Under the pieces are notes generated by a model. It ran no database searches and was not told the DNA's origin. It worked only from the letters and a program-made list of their open reading frames with translations. From DASPKX01 sp035627835 (GTDB lineage: Bacteria; Verrucomicrobiota; Verrucomicrobiia; Limisphaerales; SXQI01), in contig DASPKX010000067.1 in the NCBI GenBank assembly GCA_035627835.1, positions 7,973 through 71,972 of the forward strand: 64,000 nt of DNA, read 5' to 3'. Shown here piece after piece: positions 52,813-62,459 of the stretch. Position 1 is the first letter of the stretch. Each line of letters begins with the position of its first letter. A program made the position numbers and the translations under genes.

Positions 52813-53619
52813 ATGCTCAACCCCAAGCGTCACTTCAGCAATCGGCCCGGCACAGCGGCTTTCACGCTAATCGAACTTCTGGTGGTCATTGCAATCATTG
52901 CCATCCTCGCGGGCATGCTGCTGCCGGCATTGTCGAATGCGAAGGCAAAGGCCCATCGCACCTTGTGCGTCAGCAACCAGAAGCAATGGGGCATCGCCCT
53001 GGCGATGTATGCGGGTGATTGTGACAACTACTTCCCGGACAATTCAAAGGGCGCGGACCTCAGCTGGATCACGCCGACGATGAGCAACTTCTGGAACAAT
53101 TACCTGGTGCGGAACAATCGCCAAACGAAGAAGCAGCGGGCCACCACCGATCTCATGTATTGCCCAACGGATTTGTGGCACCGGCAAGTGGAAGCTGATT
53201 CCATCACCACTGACGCAGCCAACCAATTAATCGGGTATTTCTATTTGCCTGGGCGTAAGGATGACACAAGCTCCGAAGCGAGCGCGATTAGAGCGACTGC
53301 CCAGGGAACTGCGCCATGGATTTTCCGGCAGAAATACAACACCAAGTTCTCCCAGGCGCCAATTATGATCGATCGCATGCAGGGGCAAGGCCCGAAGGCG
53401 ACGAACATCTATGATTCACGCTTGCGCTGGGCTACCGCCTACAACGGCAAGCAAGTGCCTTCAGCAAACCATCGCGGCCCGAAGGGAGCGCCCACAGGCG
53501 GTAATTTCTTATTCGAGGATGGCCATGCGGAGTGGATTTCCGGGAAGAAAGTTGACCTCGGCTCCTATATCGGAGATTGGGTCTGCTTCTACAAAATTCC
53601 CGTCCCGGAGCAGAACTGA
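52813..53619 (+). CDS. Pseudopilin-like protein 2
   Basis: A 268-residue protein with prepilin leader GTAAFTLIELLVVIAIIAILAG (cleavage after a small residue before Phe, Glu+5). The body has Cys pairs and ends with an H...DG motif (NHRGPKGAP...FEDGHAEWISG). Paralogous in layout to 42256-43008. ATG 52813 starts a normal length leader; the frame extends to 52762. Confidence 0.88.
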   Translation: MLNPKRHFSNRPGTAAFTLIELLVVIAIIAILAGMLLPALSNAKAKAHRTLCVSNQKQWGIALAMYAGDCDNYFPDNSKGADLSWITPTMSNFWNNYLVRNNRQTKKQRATTDLMYCPTDLWHRQVEADSITTDAANQLIGYFYLPGRKDDTSSEASAIRATAQGTAPWIFRQKYNTKFSQAPIMIDRMQGQGPKATNIYDSRLRWATAYNGKQVPSANHRGPKGAPTGGNFLFEDGHAEWISGKKVDLGSYIGDWVCFYKIPVPEQN

Positions 53620-53622
53620 CCA

Positions 53623-53958
53623 CTAATCGACTGCCGCCTCCACCCTTTCACGGTTGGCTGCGGACATTTCTCGAAGCGCTTCCACCGTCATCGCCAACTC
53701 GAGATCGTCGTGGGTGATGCCGGAAGGATTTCGCGTCTGGAGTGAAACAATGGCGCGATCACCCGACCGCCGCACCTCGCCCTGCACCCAATGCCGCTGA
53801 AGCAGCTCACGGACACACGCTGAAAAGGCGGAAGCCTTTGCGGCGCTCATGAAGGTATATTCCTTCTCCAGCACATACGGGGATCGAACCAACCAGTTGG
53901 CCTGGGTGGCTAGCTGCTCGATGCCAGAGGCGTCGGTGTGGGTAATCGCTGCGGCCAT
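53623..53958 (-). CDS. Small protein resembling pterin-4a-carbinolamine dehydratase (DCoH), catalytic His motif not seen
   Basis: A 111-residue protein. The pattern YTFMSAAKASAFSACVREL ... GDRAIVSLQTRNPSGITHDDLELAMTV resembles the DCoH fold (an F-K-x-F segment, a helix, then a V-x-L-x-T-...-GLT-x-x-D-x-x-LA strand). The usual (E/D/K)-x3-HH-P active site is absent; the equivalent region reads QRHWVQG. It could therefore be a DCoH-fold protein with another role. It lies 97 bp downstream of the 54056 gene and is convergent to the pseudopilin gene. Confidence 0.5.
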   Translation of the reverse strand: MAAAITHTDASGIEQLATQANWLVRSPYVLEKEYTFMSAAKASAFSACVRELLQRHWVQGEVRRSGDRAIVSLQTRNPSGITHDDLELAMTVEALREMSAANRERVEAAVD

Positions 53959-54055
53959 GCTCCTGCTCCGTGCAGCAACTTACCGTTTGCCGGACCGATG
54001 GATATGCGGAGGAAGCTTCCTTCTAGGCTCAGGAATTTGCTGAACCAAATGCGTG

Positions 54056-55573
54056 CTAACGCGCAGCCGCCGCTGGGGCGTTGGTCAGCCCAGCGCCTGC
54101 GTTTGCCGGGACAGGAGCCGCCGCTGGCGGCGCGTTGGTGGCGGGCGGCAGATTCAATCGTTGGCGAAGCTGCGCGAGCAGGACGGGGTTCAATCCATAT
54201 TCCGGGTTGAGCATACGCTCCAGAACCTGGTCGCGAATCTTCGGGAGAGGGTCCATGGCGACACGTTTCTGGCTGGTTCCCACGAGCTGCGAGGTGTATC
54301 GCGTCCAAAGTTTTCTCGCGAGGTTTTCGTAGCCAAGCATGGTTTCGTCCTGGCCCATGGCGAATTCCATGATGGAGGTTTCGAGCAAGCCTTCGAGGAC
54401 GCTCTTCACACGGTTCGGATCGGTTTCGCCAATGTCCTCGTTAATGCGGGAGAACGCGTAGGTGTCCAAATCCATTTTCACCTCCGCCATTTGGGGATAC
54501 TGCTGTTTCACGTAGGCGAACCACTCTTCCGCGGCTTTCAGACGGTTGTGCGTGTAGAAAAAGTAAACAGCGGTCTTCAGGAAGTTGCGATGGCTCGTGC
54601 GGATCGTTTCGGCGCGTTCCGGCTCTTTCGCCATCATATCCAAATAGGATTCGTTAACCTTGCGCACGATCTCGAGGTTCGGCCCGTAGGTGAAGTCCTT
54701 GGACTGAGGGCTGGGGAACACCAGGCGTCCGCGGTGGAACGCCAGCTGCATCGACTGAAATATTGTGCGGCGGAGCTGCATGATGTCCTCGCGCTTTAAC
54801 CGATTTTGCTCCGTTTTCCTCAACCCGTAATACCCCCAGTAAATGGCATGCGTTTCCGGAAGGCGCCATTCAAGTGGCCCATATTCCGCATCCACCTCCT
54901 GCATGACGGCCGCGTCCATCTTGAACTTCTCTTTCAAGAGCCGGGCGGCTTCTTTCTGCTCCTGCGTCTGCGGATTTAGGAGAGCTTGATAATTTGGCCG
55001 GCCATCCGCGCCGACGATTGGCCAGAACTCTTCCGCCCAATAGCGCTTGTATTCGTTATGCGCGTCGTCGAGGTAATGCCCAAGCTTGTGCTGAAAGTGC
55101 CATGCGAGTTCCCGATACATCAAGGGTTCGCCCGGATTGTAACGGAGCCCGTCGTCGCGCAGCAGCTCGATGCCGCGCTTCACCCACGTCCAGCGTTCCC
55201 TCGGATCGGTGAACTTGATCGAGATGTTGTAAGACATGTTCCACGCCTGGTGGACCCAGACGCTGGTGAAGGTCGGCTGGAGCTTGGTGATCCAGTCGGA
55301 GAGCTGGAACATCTCGAAGTATTTCCCATCCTCCTGGAGTTCCGTCATGCGGATCCAGAGGGCGTTGGCAATGAGGCCGCGGAAACCGCCCAGCGCCACG
55401 GTGGTGAAGGCCAATACCGGCGGCGCGTTTTCCAGGACGGTCGTCCGGGTTAATTCCAGAGCTTCTCGATCCTGATTGAGCTTTCGCTGCGCAAAGCCGG
55501 AGATGATCACTAGGGTGATGGCAATCGCTGCCATCAGCGGCTTGAACATCTTGTCTTGAAACGTGCGGCGCAT
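54056..55573 (-). CDS. Conserved membrane-anchored protein of unknown function
   Basis: A 505-residue protein with one N-terminal membrane helix (~10-26; PLMAAIAITLVIISGFA) and a second hydrophobic stretch near residue 50-75. The rest is soluble, helix-rich and full of Trp/Tyr (WITKLQPTFTSVWVHQAWNMSYN, WVKRGIELLRDDGLRYNP), suggesting TPR-like repeats; the tail is Ala/Pro-rich. I do not recognise a named family. Its start lies one base after the permease stop, so it is the last gene of the SPFH/metal-transport operon and may be an accessory part of the exporter. Confidence 0.75.
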   Translation of the reverse strand: MRRTFQDKMFKPLMAAIAITLVIISGFAQRKLNQDREALELTRTTVLENAPPVLAFTTVALGGFRGLIANALWIRMTELQEDGKYFEMFQLSDWITKLQPTFTSVWVHQAWNMSYNISIKFTDPRERWTWVKRGIELLRDDGLRYNPGEPLMYRELAWHFQHKLGHYLDDAHNEYKRYWAEEFWPIVGADGRPNYQALLNPQTQEQKEAARLLKEKFKMDAAVMQEVDAEYGPLEWRLPETHAIYWGYYGLRKTEQNRLKREDIMQLRRTIFQSMQLAFHRGRLVFPSPQSKDFTYGPNLEIVRKVNESYLDMMAKEPERAETIRTSHRNFLKTAVYFFYTHNRLKAAEEWFAYVKQQYPQMAEVKMDLDTYAFSRINEDIGETDPNRVKSVLEGLLETSIMEFAMGQDETMLGYENLARKLWTRYTSQLVGTSQKRVAMDPLPKIRDQVLERMLNPEYGLNPVLLAQLRQRLNLPPATNAPPAAAPVPANAGAGLTNAPAAAAR

Positions 55574-55574
55574 G

Positions 55575-56957
55575 TTAGTGGCCGGTCTGGGCAGTGGCTA
55601 ATTCGCGCCTGCTGAAAATCGCCATTCCAATGGCCGCAAGCAGCCCGCAGGTGAGCACGATCATTTGCAGAATCGCCCGGCCCAGCTCATCCCAATCAAT
55701 GCTGCGCCCCGAGCTGAGTTTGTCGATGGGTGAAAATTCTCTGGCGAGGTTCAGGATGAAGAGCATGCCTTTCGCAACCGGCACCGCGACGCGATCCAGA
55801 AACACAGGATTGTCGGTAAGACCCGTTTCGTGATTGACGCCCATGATGCCTCCCTCTTCCACGATCTGTTCCAGGGTGCCGCTGGAGAGCGCGAAGGTCA
55901 GCACGGCGATGGAGCAGAACGCAGCGACAGGGAAGGCCAGGAAAGTTGAAGCAGCAAGGCCCACTGCAGCCAGCACCGCCAGCCAGCAGAAGATGATGAC
56001 GATGCCGCGCGCGAAGTTCAGGCCGAAACCGCCCTTTCGATAAAGAACCTCCAAACCATCCTCGAGCGGAACGAGCAACGCAATCTCGTTGGGATTGCTT
56101 AAAGTGACTGGCAGCATCCCGTCCGGTGTCAGCAACTTCGCTGGCACTGTAAATTCCTGGAATGAATCCGCCGGGAGCATGAGATCTAGGCGTTGCGAGC
56201 GCCCAGGGGCGCCAACCTCCCAAACAGTCCCATATTTGGCGCCCTCACGCGGATCAGCCACGTTAAACTTCACGCGCAACGTGAGTTCCTGGTTCGCGGC
56301 CAACTCACGGTCGCGGCCGAACGGCACTTCCCAGCGGCGTTGATAGCCGGGGGGCACGACCTGCAGCTCAGACTTCACCCGCGCTTCCACCATTTGGCGA
56401 ACGAGGCGCAGATCTGTCGCGTCGTCGGGCGGGCGGTTTTTGATCATTTCGCGGAAGATGCGGTCAACATCCTGCTGGATCTCCGCTTCGTCGTAAGGTT
56501 CCTGAGCCGATCCGCGAGCCACGAGCACTTGCTTTTGCAAGACCTCCCGCTGCTTGGGATCGAGCTTTCCGGCGCGGAATTGCATCAGGGCATAAATGGC
56601 GATCCCACACACCGTTAGCAGCGCGGCGTTTAATGCCAGGATCCCAAGCCATTTACCGAGCCAGATTTTCCAACGCGGAATGGGCTTCACCGCGACCATT
56701 TGCATCTGCGCTTCTTCCATGTCGCGCGCGAGCGTCCCGCAAGCAAGCCAGAGGTTTGCGAAACCCAACAGGGCGGTGATCAGCGAAAGGGTGTATGTGA
56801 GAATGATCTGGGTAAACCCTTGCGCGGTGCCGTCATCCTGGATGATCAGCGGCAGCACCACCACGCCAGCGACCAATGTGAGCGTGAGCAGCAGCACGAG
56901 ACGGTAGCGAAGCGCGGCCTTCAGCGTGAGCCAAACGATTGCCAGCAAAGGTTGCAT
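55575..56957 (-). CDS. ABC-2-type transporter permease
   Basis: A 460-residue membrane protein with helices at ~12-38, ~55-75 and ~100-125, a large extracytoplasmic domain (~130-315) and further helices at ~325-375 and ~425-450. The architecture fits ABC-2/NosY-type export permeases with an enlarged loop. It lies 12 bp after the ATPase gene, which supports the pairing. Cargo unknown. Confidence 0.85.
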   Translation of the reverse strand: MQPLLAIVWLTLKAALRYRLVLLLTLTLVAGVVVLPLIIQDDGTAQGFTQIILTYTLSLITALLGFANLWLACGTLARDMEEAQMQMVAVKPIPRWKIWLGKWLGILALNAALLTVCGIAIYALMQFRAGKLDPKQREVLQKQVLVARGSAQEPYDEAEIQQDVDRIFREMIKNRPPDDATDLRLVRQMVEARVKSELQVVPPGYQRRWEVPFGRDRELAANQELTLRVKFNVADPREGAKYGTVWEVGAPGRSQRLDLMLPADSFQEFTVPAKLLTPDGMLPVTLSNPNEIALLVPLEDGLEVLYRKGGFGLNFARGIVIIFCWLAVLAAVGLAASTFLAFPVAAFCSIAVLTFALSSGTLEQIVEEGGIMGVNHETGLTDNPVFLDRVAVPVAKGMLFILNLAREFSPIDKLSSGRSIDWDELGRAILQMIVLTCGLLAAIGMAIFSRRELATAQTGH

Positions 56958-56969
56958 GAGCGCCGAAAG

Positions 56970-58181
56970 TTACTCAGGGCGGTTCAACAACGAGGAAAGC
57001 TTCTCGTTGGCCTTTTTGATTTCGTCCTCGGACTGGGCTTTCTCCACCTTTGGAGTGTGAACGGGCGCTGGATCCACGGCCGTGAGCGCTTCCAGTTTCT
57101 TCACATCAGCCTGCGGCTTATCCTCAGCCGCGACAGTAGGAGCGGCAGCAGCGGTCGGCAGCGTCAGACGGTCCAGCAGTTTCTCCGAACGATCATCATT
57201 GGTGGCGGCAGCGGCATCTCCACGCAGATAGGCTGCAACGCGGTGGCCAGAGGTCGCGCCAGATGTCTCCTGCTCGGAGCGCGCGCGGTTCACAACGCCC
57301 AGGAAGTAGCTCTCAAGATTCTGCGTAGGGTTATCAATGCGGATAGCATCCGAAGAAATATCCCGGCGGATGACCTCCAGCACTTTCTCCATCGTCGGGC
57401 GAGGCAGAATCGGGGTCGTGATCCGAACCGCGTCAGGGGTGGCCAGCAGCTCTTTGAGCGTGCCCATCGCTTGGATCTTGCCGCCGTAATAAATGACGAC
57501 GCGGTCGCAAACATCTTCAACGTCCGACAACAGATGGCTGCTAAGAATGACAGTCTTCCCGCGACGAGCGAGGGCCAGGATTAGGTCTTTGACTTCGCGG
57601 CAGCCGATCGGGTCCAGGCCTGCGGTTGGTTCATCGAGGATGACCAACTCAGGATCGTTGATCAGCGCCTGCGCAAGGCCAATGCGGCGCTGCATGCCTT
57701 TCGAAAACTCACCCACCTGCCGACGGCGCGCTTTGCTTAAGCCGACCATTTCGAGCAATTGCTCGGCCCGGTCGCGGCGGTCCTTCGTGTCGAGTGAGAA
57801 GAGGTTGCCGAAGAATTGCAGTGTTTCGTCAGAATCGAGGTATTTGTAGAGATACGATTCTTCAGGCAGGTACCCGATGCGCGACTTTGTGGGAACGTGG
57901 CGCGGAGAATGCCCAAAGATCTCGATATGCCCCTTGGTCGGGTAAAGAAGCCCGAGGAGCATCTTCACCGTGGTCGATTTCCCGGAGCCGTTTGGACCGA
58001 GCAGGCCGAAGACCTCTCCACGCTTTACGTGGAAATCAACATTGTCCACCGCCTTGGCTTTAGGACGGCCCCAAAAATCTTTAAAGACTTTCGAGAGCCC
58101 ACGCACGACCACGACATTCTCGCGGTTGTCAGCGCCTTGAGCGGCGCGCGTGTCGAGCGGTGATGATTCGAGAGCTGGCAT
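56970..58181 (-). CDS. ABC transporter ATP-binding protein
   Basis: A 403-residue ATPase: an ABC domain at ~25-250 with Walker A LLGPNGSGKST, signature (V)GEFSKGMQRRIGLA, Walker B LVILDEPTAGLDP and H-loop ILSSHL. The sequence resembles CcmA/NosF/Nod-type single ATPases that pair with ABC-2 permeases. It has a ~150-residue C-terminal extension rich in Ala, Pro and Lys/Glu, with helical end (KAQSEDEIKKANEKLSSLL), longer than usual. Gene order and spacing put it after the P1B ATPase and before the permease. Confidence 0.92.
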   Translation of the reverse strand: MPALESSPLDTRAAQGADNRENVVVVRGLSKVFKDFWGRPKAKAVDNVDFHVKRGEVFGLLGPNGSGKSTTVKMLLGLLYPTKGHIEIFGHSPRHVPTKSRIGYLPEESYLYKYLDSDETLQFFGNLFSLDTKDRRDRAEQLLEMVGLSKARRRQVGEFSKGMQRRIGLAQALINDPELVILDEPTAGLDPIGCREVKDLILALARRGKTVILSSHLLSDVEDVCDRVVIYYGGKIQAMGTLKELLATPDAVRITTPILPRPTMEKVLEVIRRDISSDAIRIDNPTQNLESYFLGVVNRARSEQETSGATSGHRVAAYLRGDAAAATNDDRSEKLLDRLTLPTAAAAPTVAAEDKPQADVKKLEALTAVDPAPVHTPKVEKAQSEDEIKKANEKLSSLLNRPE

Positions 58182-58193
58182 GGCAATATCGCG

Positions 58194-60227
58194 TTACGCG
58201 TGCGCGAGGCGTGGAGCTGGAGCAGCAGGAGCTGCGGCTTTCTCCTCGGCGGCGCCAAGAAACGGCTCGAGTTCCTCACCCTGGCGAACCAGGCGGGCGC
58301 TGTTAAACACAACGATCAGTGAACCGGCGTTGTGCATGATCGCGGCCACGATTGGGTTAACGTAACCGAAGGCCGCTAGCGCCAAACCGCCGATAATGAA
58401 GAACACCCCAAACAGGAAGTTCTGGTTAATCACCGCGCGGGTGCTGCGGGAGAGCTTCACGAAGAAAGGCAACCGGCGAAGGTCATTGTTCATCAGCGCG
58501 ATAGTGGCGCTATGAATCGCGACTTCACTGCCCGCCGCGCCCATGGCGATGCCCATGTCACCCGCAGCAAGGGCGGGAGCGTCGTTAACACCATCGCCGA
58601 CAACTGCCACGCGATAACCGCGCGCCTTCATCTTGCGCACGAATTCAACCTTGTTCTGCGGCAAGCATTCCGCAACGACTTCGCTGCAGCCGATTTCCCG
58701 CGCCACGCGCGTCGCGACGGGTTGGCGGTCGCCTGTCACCATGGCGATGCGGCGCACGCCCACTTCGGGCAGCGCGGCCAAAGATTCTTTGGCTTCAGCG
58801 CGGGTCTTGTCGCGCAAGCCGATCCAGCCGAGGAACTGCCCATTCCGAGCAACGTAAAGAAGGCTGTAGCCCTCGACTTCGTTCAGATCGACAGCTTCGT
58901 GGAAGTTGCCTTGCACAGCATTGTCCTTGAGCCATTGCTCGCGACCAACGAGGACAGCGGAGCCATCCACAGAGGCTTTCACACCGCGTCCGGCCGTTTC
59001 CACGAAATTAGCTGGCTCTGGCAGCGGAACACCTGCTTCGCTCGCCAGTTCTTGCAGAGCCTTCGCTGTGGGATGGTTGCTGTACTTTTCAGCGCTCGCC
59101 GCAACGCGAAGCAGCTCCGCAGGCGCGACCCCTTTGGCTGGAGCCAAGCGGGAAACAGCGAGTTTGCCGGTGGTTAAGGTTCCGGTTTTATCAAACACGA
59201 AAGCGTTAATCCGTGCGGCCAATTCGATGTCGCCGACGTTCTTAATCAAAATGCCGAGACGCGCAGCGGACGAAAGCGCAGCGACCATCGCGGTTGGTGT
59301 CGCCAGGATAAATGCGCAAGGGCAAGCGACGACCAGAACAGCGATCACGCGGTCCAGGCGCTGGGCAGGCTCCAGCGAAGGAGTGAATGCCCAAACCAGA
59401 GCGCCAATGACCAACACCAGCGGTGTGTAATAGACCATGTATTGGTCCACGATGCGCATGATGGGGAGCTTGGTCTTTTCAGCGGCTAGAATCAGCTCAC
59501 GGACGCGCCCGAGCGTGGTGTCTGACCCAGCGCGGGTGACGCGAATTTCAAGCACCCCCGTAAGATTCTGTGTGCCCGCAAAAACATCGTCCCCGGACTT
59601 CTTATCGACAGGCAAGGATTCCCCAGTGATGTTGGCTTGGTTGAAGGAGCCTTGGCCGCTCACGATAACACCATCCGCAGCGACGTTGTCGCCGGGCCGA
59701 ATACGGATCACGTCGCCAATCGCCAAATCTTTGGCAGCGACTTCCTCTTCGCGGTCGCCACGAATGCGGCGGGCTTTGGTGGGGGTCAGTTTGATGAGCG
59801 ATTCAATGGAAGCGCGCGCCCCAGCGGCGGTGCGGGTTTCGATGATCTCACCCATCAACATGAAGAACGCGACCAACCCGGCTGTCTTGTAATCCCCGGA
59901 AGCGAAAGCCGCCAAGACAGCGATTCCGACCAGCTCGTTGATGCTTAGGATGCCTTTGCGAATGTCTTTCAGCGAGAGCCAGACGATCGGGTAGCCCAGG
60001 ATGATGGCCCCGATCATGGCGCTGAAGCTTGAAATCATCGTGGAAGGCTCAAGCAGCCAATCGACGATGTACGCATTCACGATGAACAGAATGCCGACCA
60101 GCGTCTGGGTAAGGCGCACCGGCGTGTGCTCATGGTCGTGCCCGCAACTGGCGCAATTATCATGCGAGTGGTCATGATCATGCGCGTGCGGCTTTTCCTG
60201 GCGGCTTAAAAGTGATGTGACTTGCAT
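58194..60227 (-). CDS. Heavy-metal P1B-type ATPase with His-rich N-terminus
   Basis: A 677-residue P-type ATPase. The N-terminus is His/Asp-rich with one CxxC-like pair (HDHDHSHDNCASCGHDHEH) in place of a regular HMA domain. Membrane helix 6 has CPC (VVACPCAF), then the phosphorylation site DKTGTLTTG, the HP motif (SAEKYSNHPTAKAL), GDGVNDAPAL and a C-terminal HNAGSLIVVFNSARL. These fit Zn/Cd/Co/Pb-type exporters, though the sub-class is uncertain. It lies between an SPFH gene (22 bp upstream) and the ABC ATPase (12 bp downstream). Confidence 0.92.
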   Translation of the reverse strand: MQVTSLLSRQEKPHAHDHDHSHDNCASCGHDHEHTPVRLTQTLVGILFIVNAYIVDWLLEPSTMISSFSAMIGAIILGYPIVWLSLKDIRKGILSINELVGIAVLAAFASGDYKTAGLVAFFMLMGEIIETRTAAGARASIESLIKLTPTKARRIRGDREEEVAAKDLAIGDVIRIRPGDNVAADGVIVSGQGSFNQANITGESLPVDKKSGDDVFAGTQNLTGVLEIRVTRAGSDTTLGRVRELILAAEKTKLPIMRIVDQYMVYYTPLVLVIGALVWAFTPSLEPAQRLDRVIAVLVVACPCAFILATPTAMVAALSSAARLGILIKNVGDIELAARINAFVFDKTGTLTTGKLAVSRLAPAKGVAPAELLRVAASAEKYSNHPTAKALQELASEAGVPLPEPANFVETAGRGVKASVDGSAVLVGREQWLKDNAVQGNFHEAVDLNEVEGYSLLYVARNGQFLGWIGLRDKTRAEAKESLAALPEVGVRRIAMVTGDRQPVATRVAREIGCSEVVAECLPQNKVEFVRKMKARGYRVAVVGDGVNDAPALAAGDMGIAMGAAGSEVAIHSATIALMNNDLRRLPFFVKLSRSTRAVINQNFLFGVFFIIGGLALAAFGYVNPIVAAIMHNAGSLIVVFNSARLVRQGEELEPFLGAAEEKAAAPAAPAPRLAHA

Positions 60228-60249
60228 GGCTCTCCTTGGTCAGACCGGG

Positions 60250-61473
60250 TTAACGGTTGCCCTGCTGTTCAGGGTTCTCGGGCTGCGCGGCGGGGGTAAG
60301 GTCGCGGCCGATGTTCAACCGCAGCTCCCGTTTCCCATCTCCCCGCGTGGGGAGAAAGGTCTTCTCATCGACGTTGGTCAAAATGTTCTGCAAACGCTCG
60401 GTTTGCAAGCGGGCCATAAACAACCGCTGGTTTTGCCGGTAATAGGGCAATTGGTTCTTGAACGCTTCGGCGTCAGCGTTGATCTCCGCGATCATCCGGG
60501 TGCGATCTTCACGGCCTTTGTTCAAGACAGCGTCCGCTTCACCGCCCGCAGCAGTGATGACGCGATTGCTGTACGCCTGCGCGTCGCTGATGGCTTTGCG
60601 GCGGTCCAGTTCGGCGCGCAACACTTCTTCAAAAGCGCCGGCGATGTAGCGTGGGGGGATCGCGCGAACGTCTGCCTGGTCAATGGCCACGCCAAGGCCG
60701 TGCGCGTCAATCAGCTCACGAACGCGCGCCAGCACGCGCTCACGAAAACCAAGCACATCCAGCCGCACAGCCTGGTCAGCGGTGTGCCGCGCGGAGGCAT
60801 AAGCGATCGCGTTGTTCAGCGTGTTCTGCAACACGGCGCGGGTGTTCACGAAATTCAAAGCGTAGGCGAGCGGATCCGTGATGCGATAGGTCAACGTTGC
60901 GCGCACATGGATGATGTTTGCGTCCGCCGTCAAAGTGTAGCCATCCGCCGCCGGATTCAGTGAGGGCATCGGGTCAGGCAGTTGGTTGGCCGCTTCCTGC
61001 TCGGGGGTGACTGCAAACCACCCTGCCGTTGACGTCACGGTCTGCGCCTCGCCGATTGGGATGCGCACGACTTCATCGATCGGGCTGGGGAACGACCAAT
61101 GCGCTCCAGGGCCTTTGAGCTGATCCGCCCCATTGCCAACGGGACGTCCGAAACGCAAAATGATGGCCCGCTCGTTGCCAGGAACCGTAAAGAAGCCAGA
61201 CCCAAGGAAAACGAGCACCAACACCACCATCAGCGCTTTGACGATGAAGAAGCTGCTCTTCAGCGCGTCCGTGAGGGCGCGGGAGCCGCTATCTTCCAAA
61301 TCGGCCTCGGGCGTGATGACGGGCTCAGGGCCACCGCCGGTTTGCTTGGCGGCAATGCGCTCTTCCAACACGGCGTTCAGCCCTTTGTCGGAATGCGAGT
61401 GGCCGTGATCATGATGGTGATGATCATGATCGTGACCATGGTCGTGGTCGTGCGGGTGATCGTGCTTGCTCAT
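60250..61473 (-). CDS. SPFH/HflK-like protein with His/Asp-rich N-terminal tract
   Basis: A 407-residue membrane protein. Residues ~3-28 are almost only His and Asp with Gly and Ser (PHDHDHGHDHDHHHHDHGHS). One membrane helix lies at ~72-92, then an SPFH domain (~95-330) with the HflK-type DVRAIPPRYI region and a coiled helix, and a C-terminal FLPTRGDGKREL segment. SPFH proteins assemble into ring-like membrane microdomains, and HflK/HflC form a cage around FtsH. The His tract suggests metal binding. It lies 17 bp after the HflC-like gene. Confidence 0.9.
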   Translation of the reverse strand: MSKHDHPHDHDHGHDHDHHHHDHGHSHSDKGLNAVLEERIAAKQTGGGPEPVITPEADLEDSGSRALTDALKSSFFIVKALMVVLVLVFLGSGFFTVPGNERAIILRFGRPVGNGADQLKGPGAHWSFPSPIDEVVRIPIGEAQTVTSTAGWFAVTPEQEAANQLPDPMPSLNPAADGYTLTADANIIHVRATLTYRITDPLAYALNFVNTRAVLQNTLNNAIAYASARHTADQAVRLDVLGFRERVLARVRELIDAHGLGVAIDQADVRAIPPRYIAGAFEEVLRAELDRRKAISDAQAYSNRVITAAGGEADAVLNKGREDRTRMIAEINADAEAFKNQLPYYRQNQRLFMARLQTERLQNILTNVDEKTFLPTRGDGKRELRLNIGRDLTPAAQPENPEQQGNR

Positions 61474-61490
61474 GCCGTCAACGACTCGGG

Positions 61491-62447
61491 TTATGGGTTC
61501 GAGGAAACTGCAGGCGCGCGTTGGGCCTGGGACGGCTGCGCGTTGCTTGCTGGGCGATTCGTTTGAAGCGTCGTCAACAGATCAAACGGCGGCATGCGGT
61601 CATCGAGGATTAAAGTTGTCCGGTCCTTCATGCTTGTTTCCAGAGCGCGAAGCTTGAGAAGGAATTCCGCGAGTTCAGGGGCCTCTGCAAACACAGCCAA
61701 CGCTTTGGAGGCTTCGGCATCAGCCTGGCTGCGCAACTCTGTGGCCTGAGCTTCAGCGCGCACGACCAACTCATTGCGCTCGCGATCAGCGGCGCTGCGA
61801 ATTTTGCGAGCTTCAGCGTCGCCCTGGGCGCGCAGACGCTCCACTTCCCGCTGGCGCTCAGCGCTCATCCGGTCGAACACTTTCTGCGTCACACTCTCAG
61901 GGAGACCCAGGCGCTTGATGCCAACGAAGCGCACTTCGATGCCGTAGTTCTGCAACGCTTGGGGCGCGATCAGCTTGTGCATCTCGGCCTGGATGTCATC
62001 AAACTTCAGGTCCTGCTGATTGAAGGAGACGAAATGCGAGAATGGATGCTGGCCGATAACGGCATTTTTGGCGCTGCGAACCAACCCTTGCATGGCGCTC
62101 TGAGCCACTTCGGGGCGCGCTGCCGGGAACCGATCCATGAACTGCTGCGGGTTGGCGATGGTCCAGCCGACATAGAGGCTCATGAGCAACGGGAAGTTAT
62201 CCTTCGTCATCGTCTCCTCGAACTTGTCTTCAAAGTTCTGCACGCGCTTGTCGAACTTAACCACCTTCTGAATTGGGCGCGGCCACTTGAAATGCAGGCC
62301 GGGCGAGTTGGTGATGAACCGGGTCGGCTTGTCGAAGGTGCTGATGACCGCCACCTGCGTTTGCCGCACCTGGAAGGTGAACAGCAGCAGGAAGAAGATG
62401 ATCAGGAGGAGGATCCCGACGATAATGCTGATGGAGTTGCGTTTCAT
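61491..62447 (-). CDS. hflC: SPFH/HflC-like protein
   Basis: A 318-residue protein with one N-terminal membrane helix (~5-25; ISIIVGILLLIIFFLLLF), an SPFH domain (VRQTQVAVISTFDKPTRFI, GLHFKWPRPIQKV) and the HflC-type RMSAERQREVERLRAQG helix, followed by a coiled coil (~190-260). HflC pairs with HflK and modulates FtsH in other bacteria. No ftsH is in this window. It lies 12 bp after the large SPFH gene. Confidence 0.92.
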   Translation of the reverse strand: MKRNSISIIVGILLLIIFFLLLFTFQVRQTQVAVISTFDKPTRFITNSPGLHFKWPRPIQKVVKFDKRVQNFEDKFEETMTKDNFPLLMSLYVGWTIANPQQFMDRFPAARPEVAQSAMQGLVRSAKNAVIGQHPFSHFVSFNQQDLKFDDIQAEMHKLIAPQALQNYGIEVRFVGIKRLGLPESVTQKVFDRMSAERQREVERLRAQGDAEARKIRSAADRERNELVVRAEAQATELRSQADAEASKALAVFAEAPELAEFLLKLRALETSMKDRTTLILDDRMPPFDLLTTLQTNRPASNAQPSQAQRAPAVSSNP

Positions 62448-62459
62448 GGGTGGCTGAAA

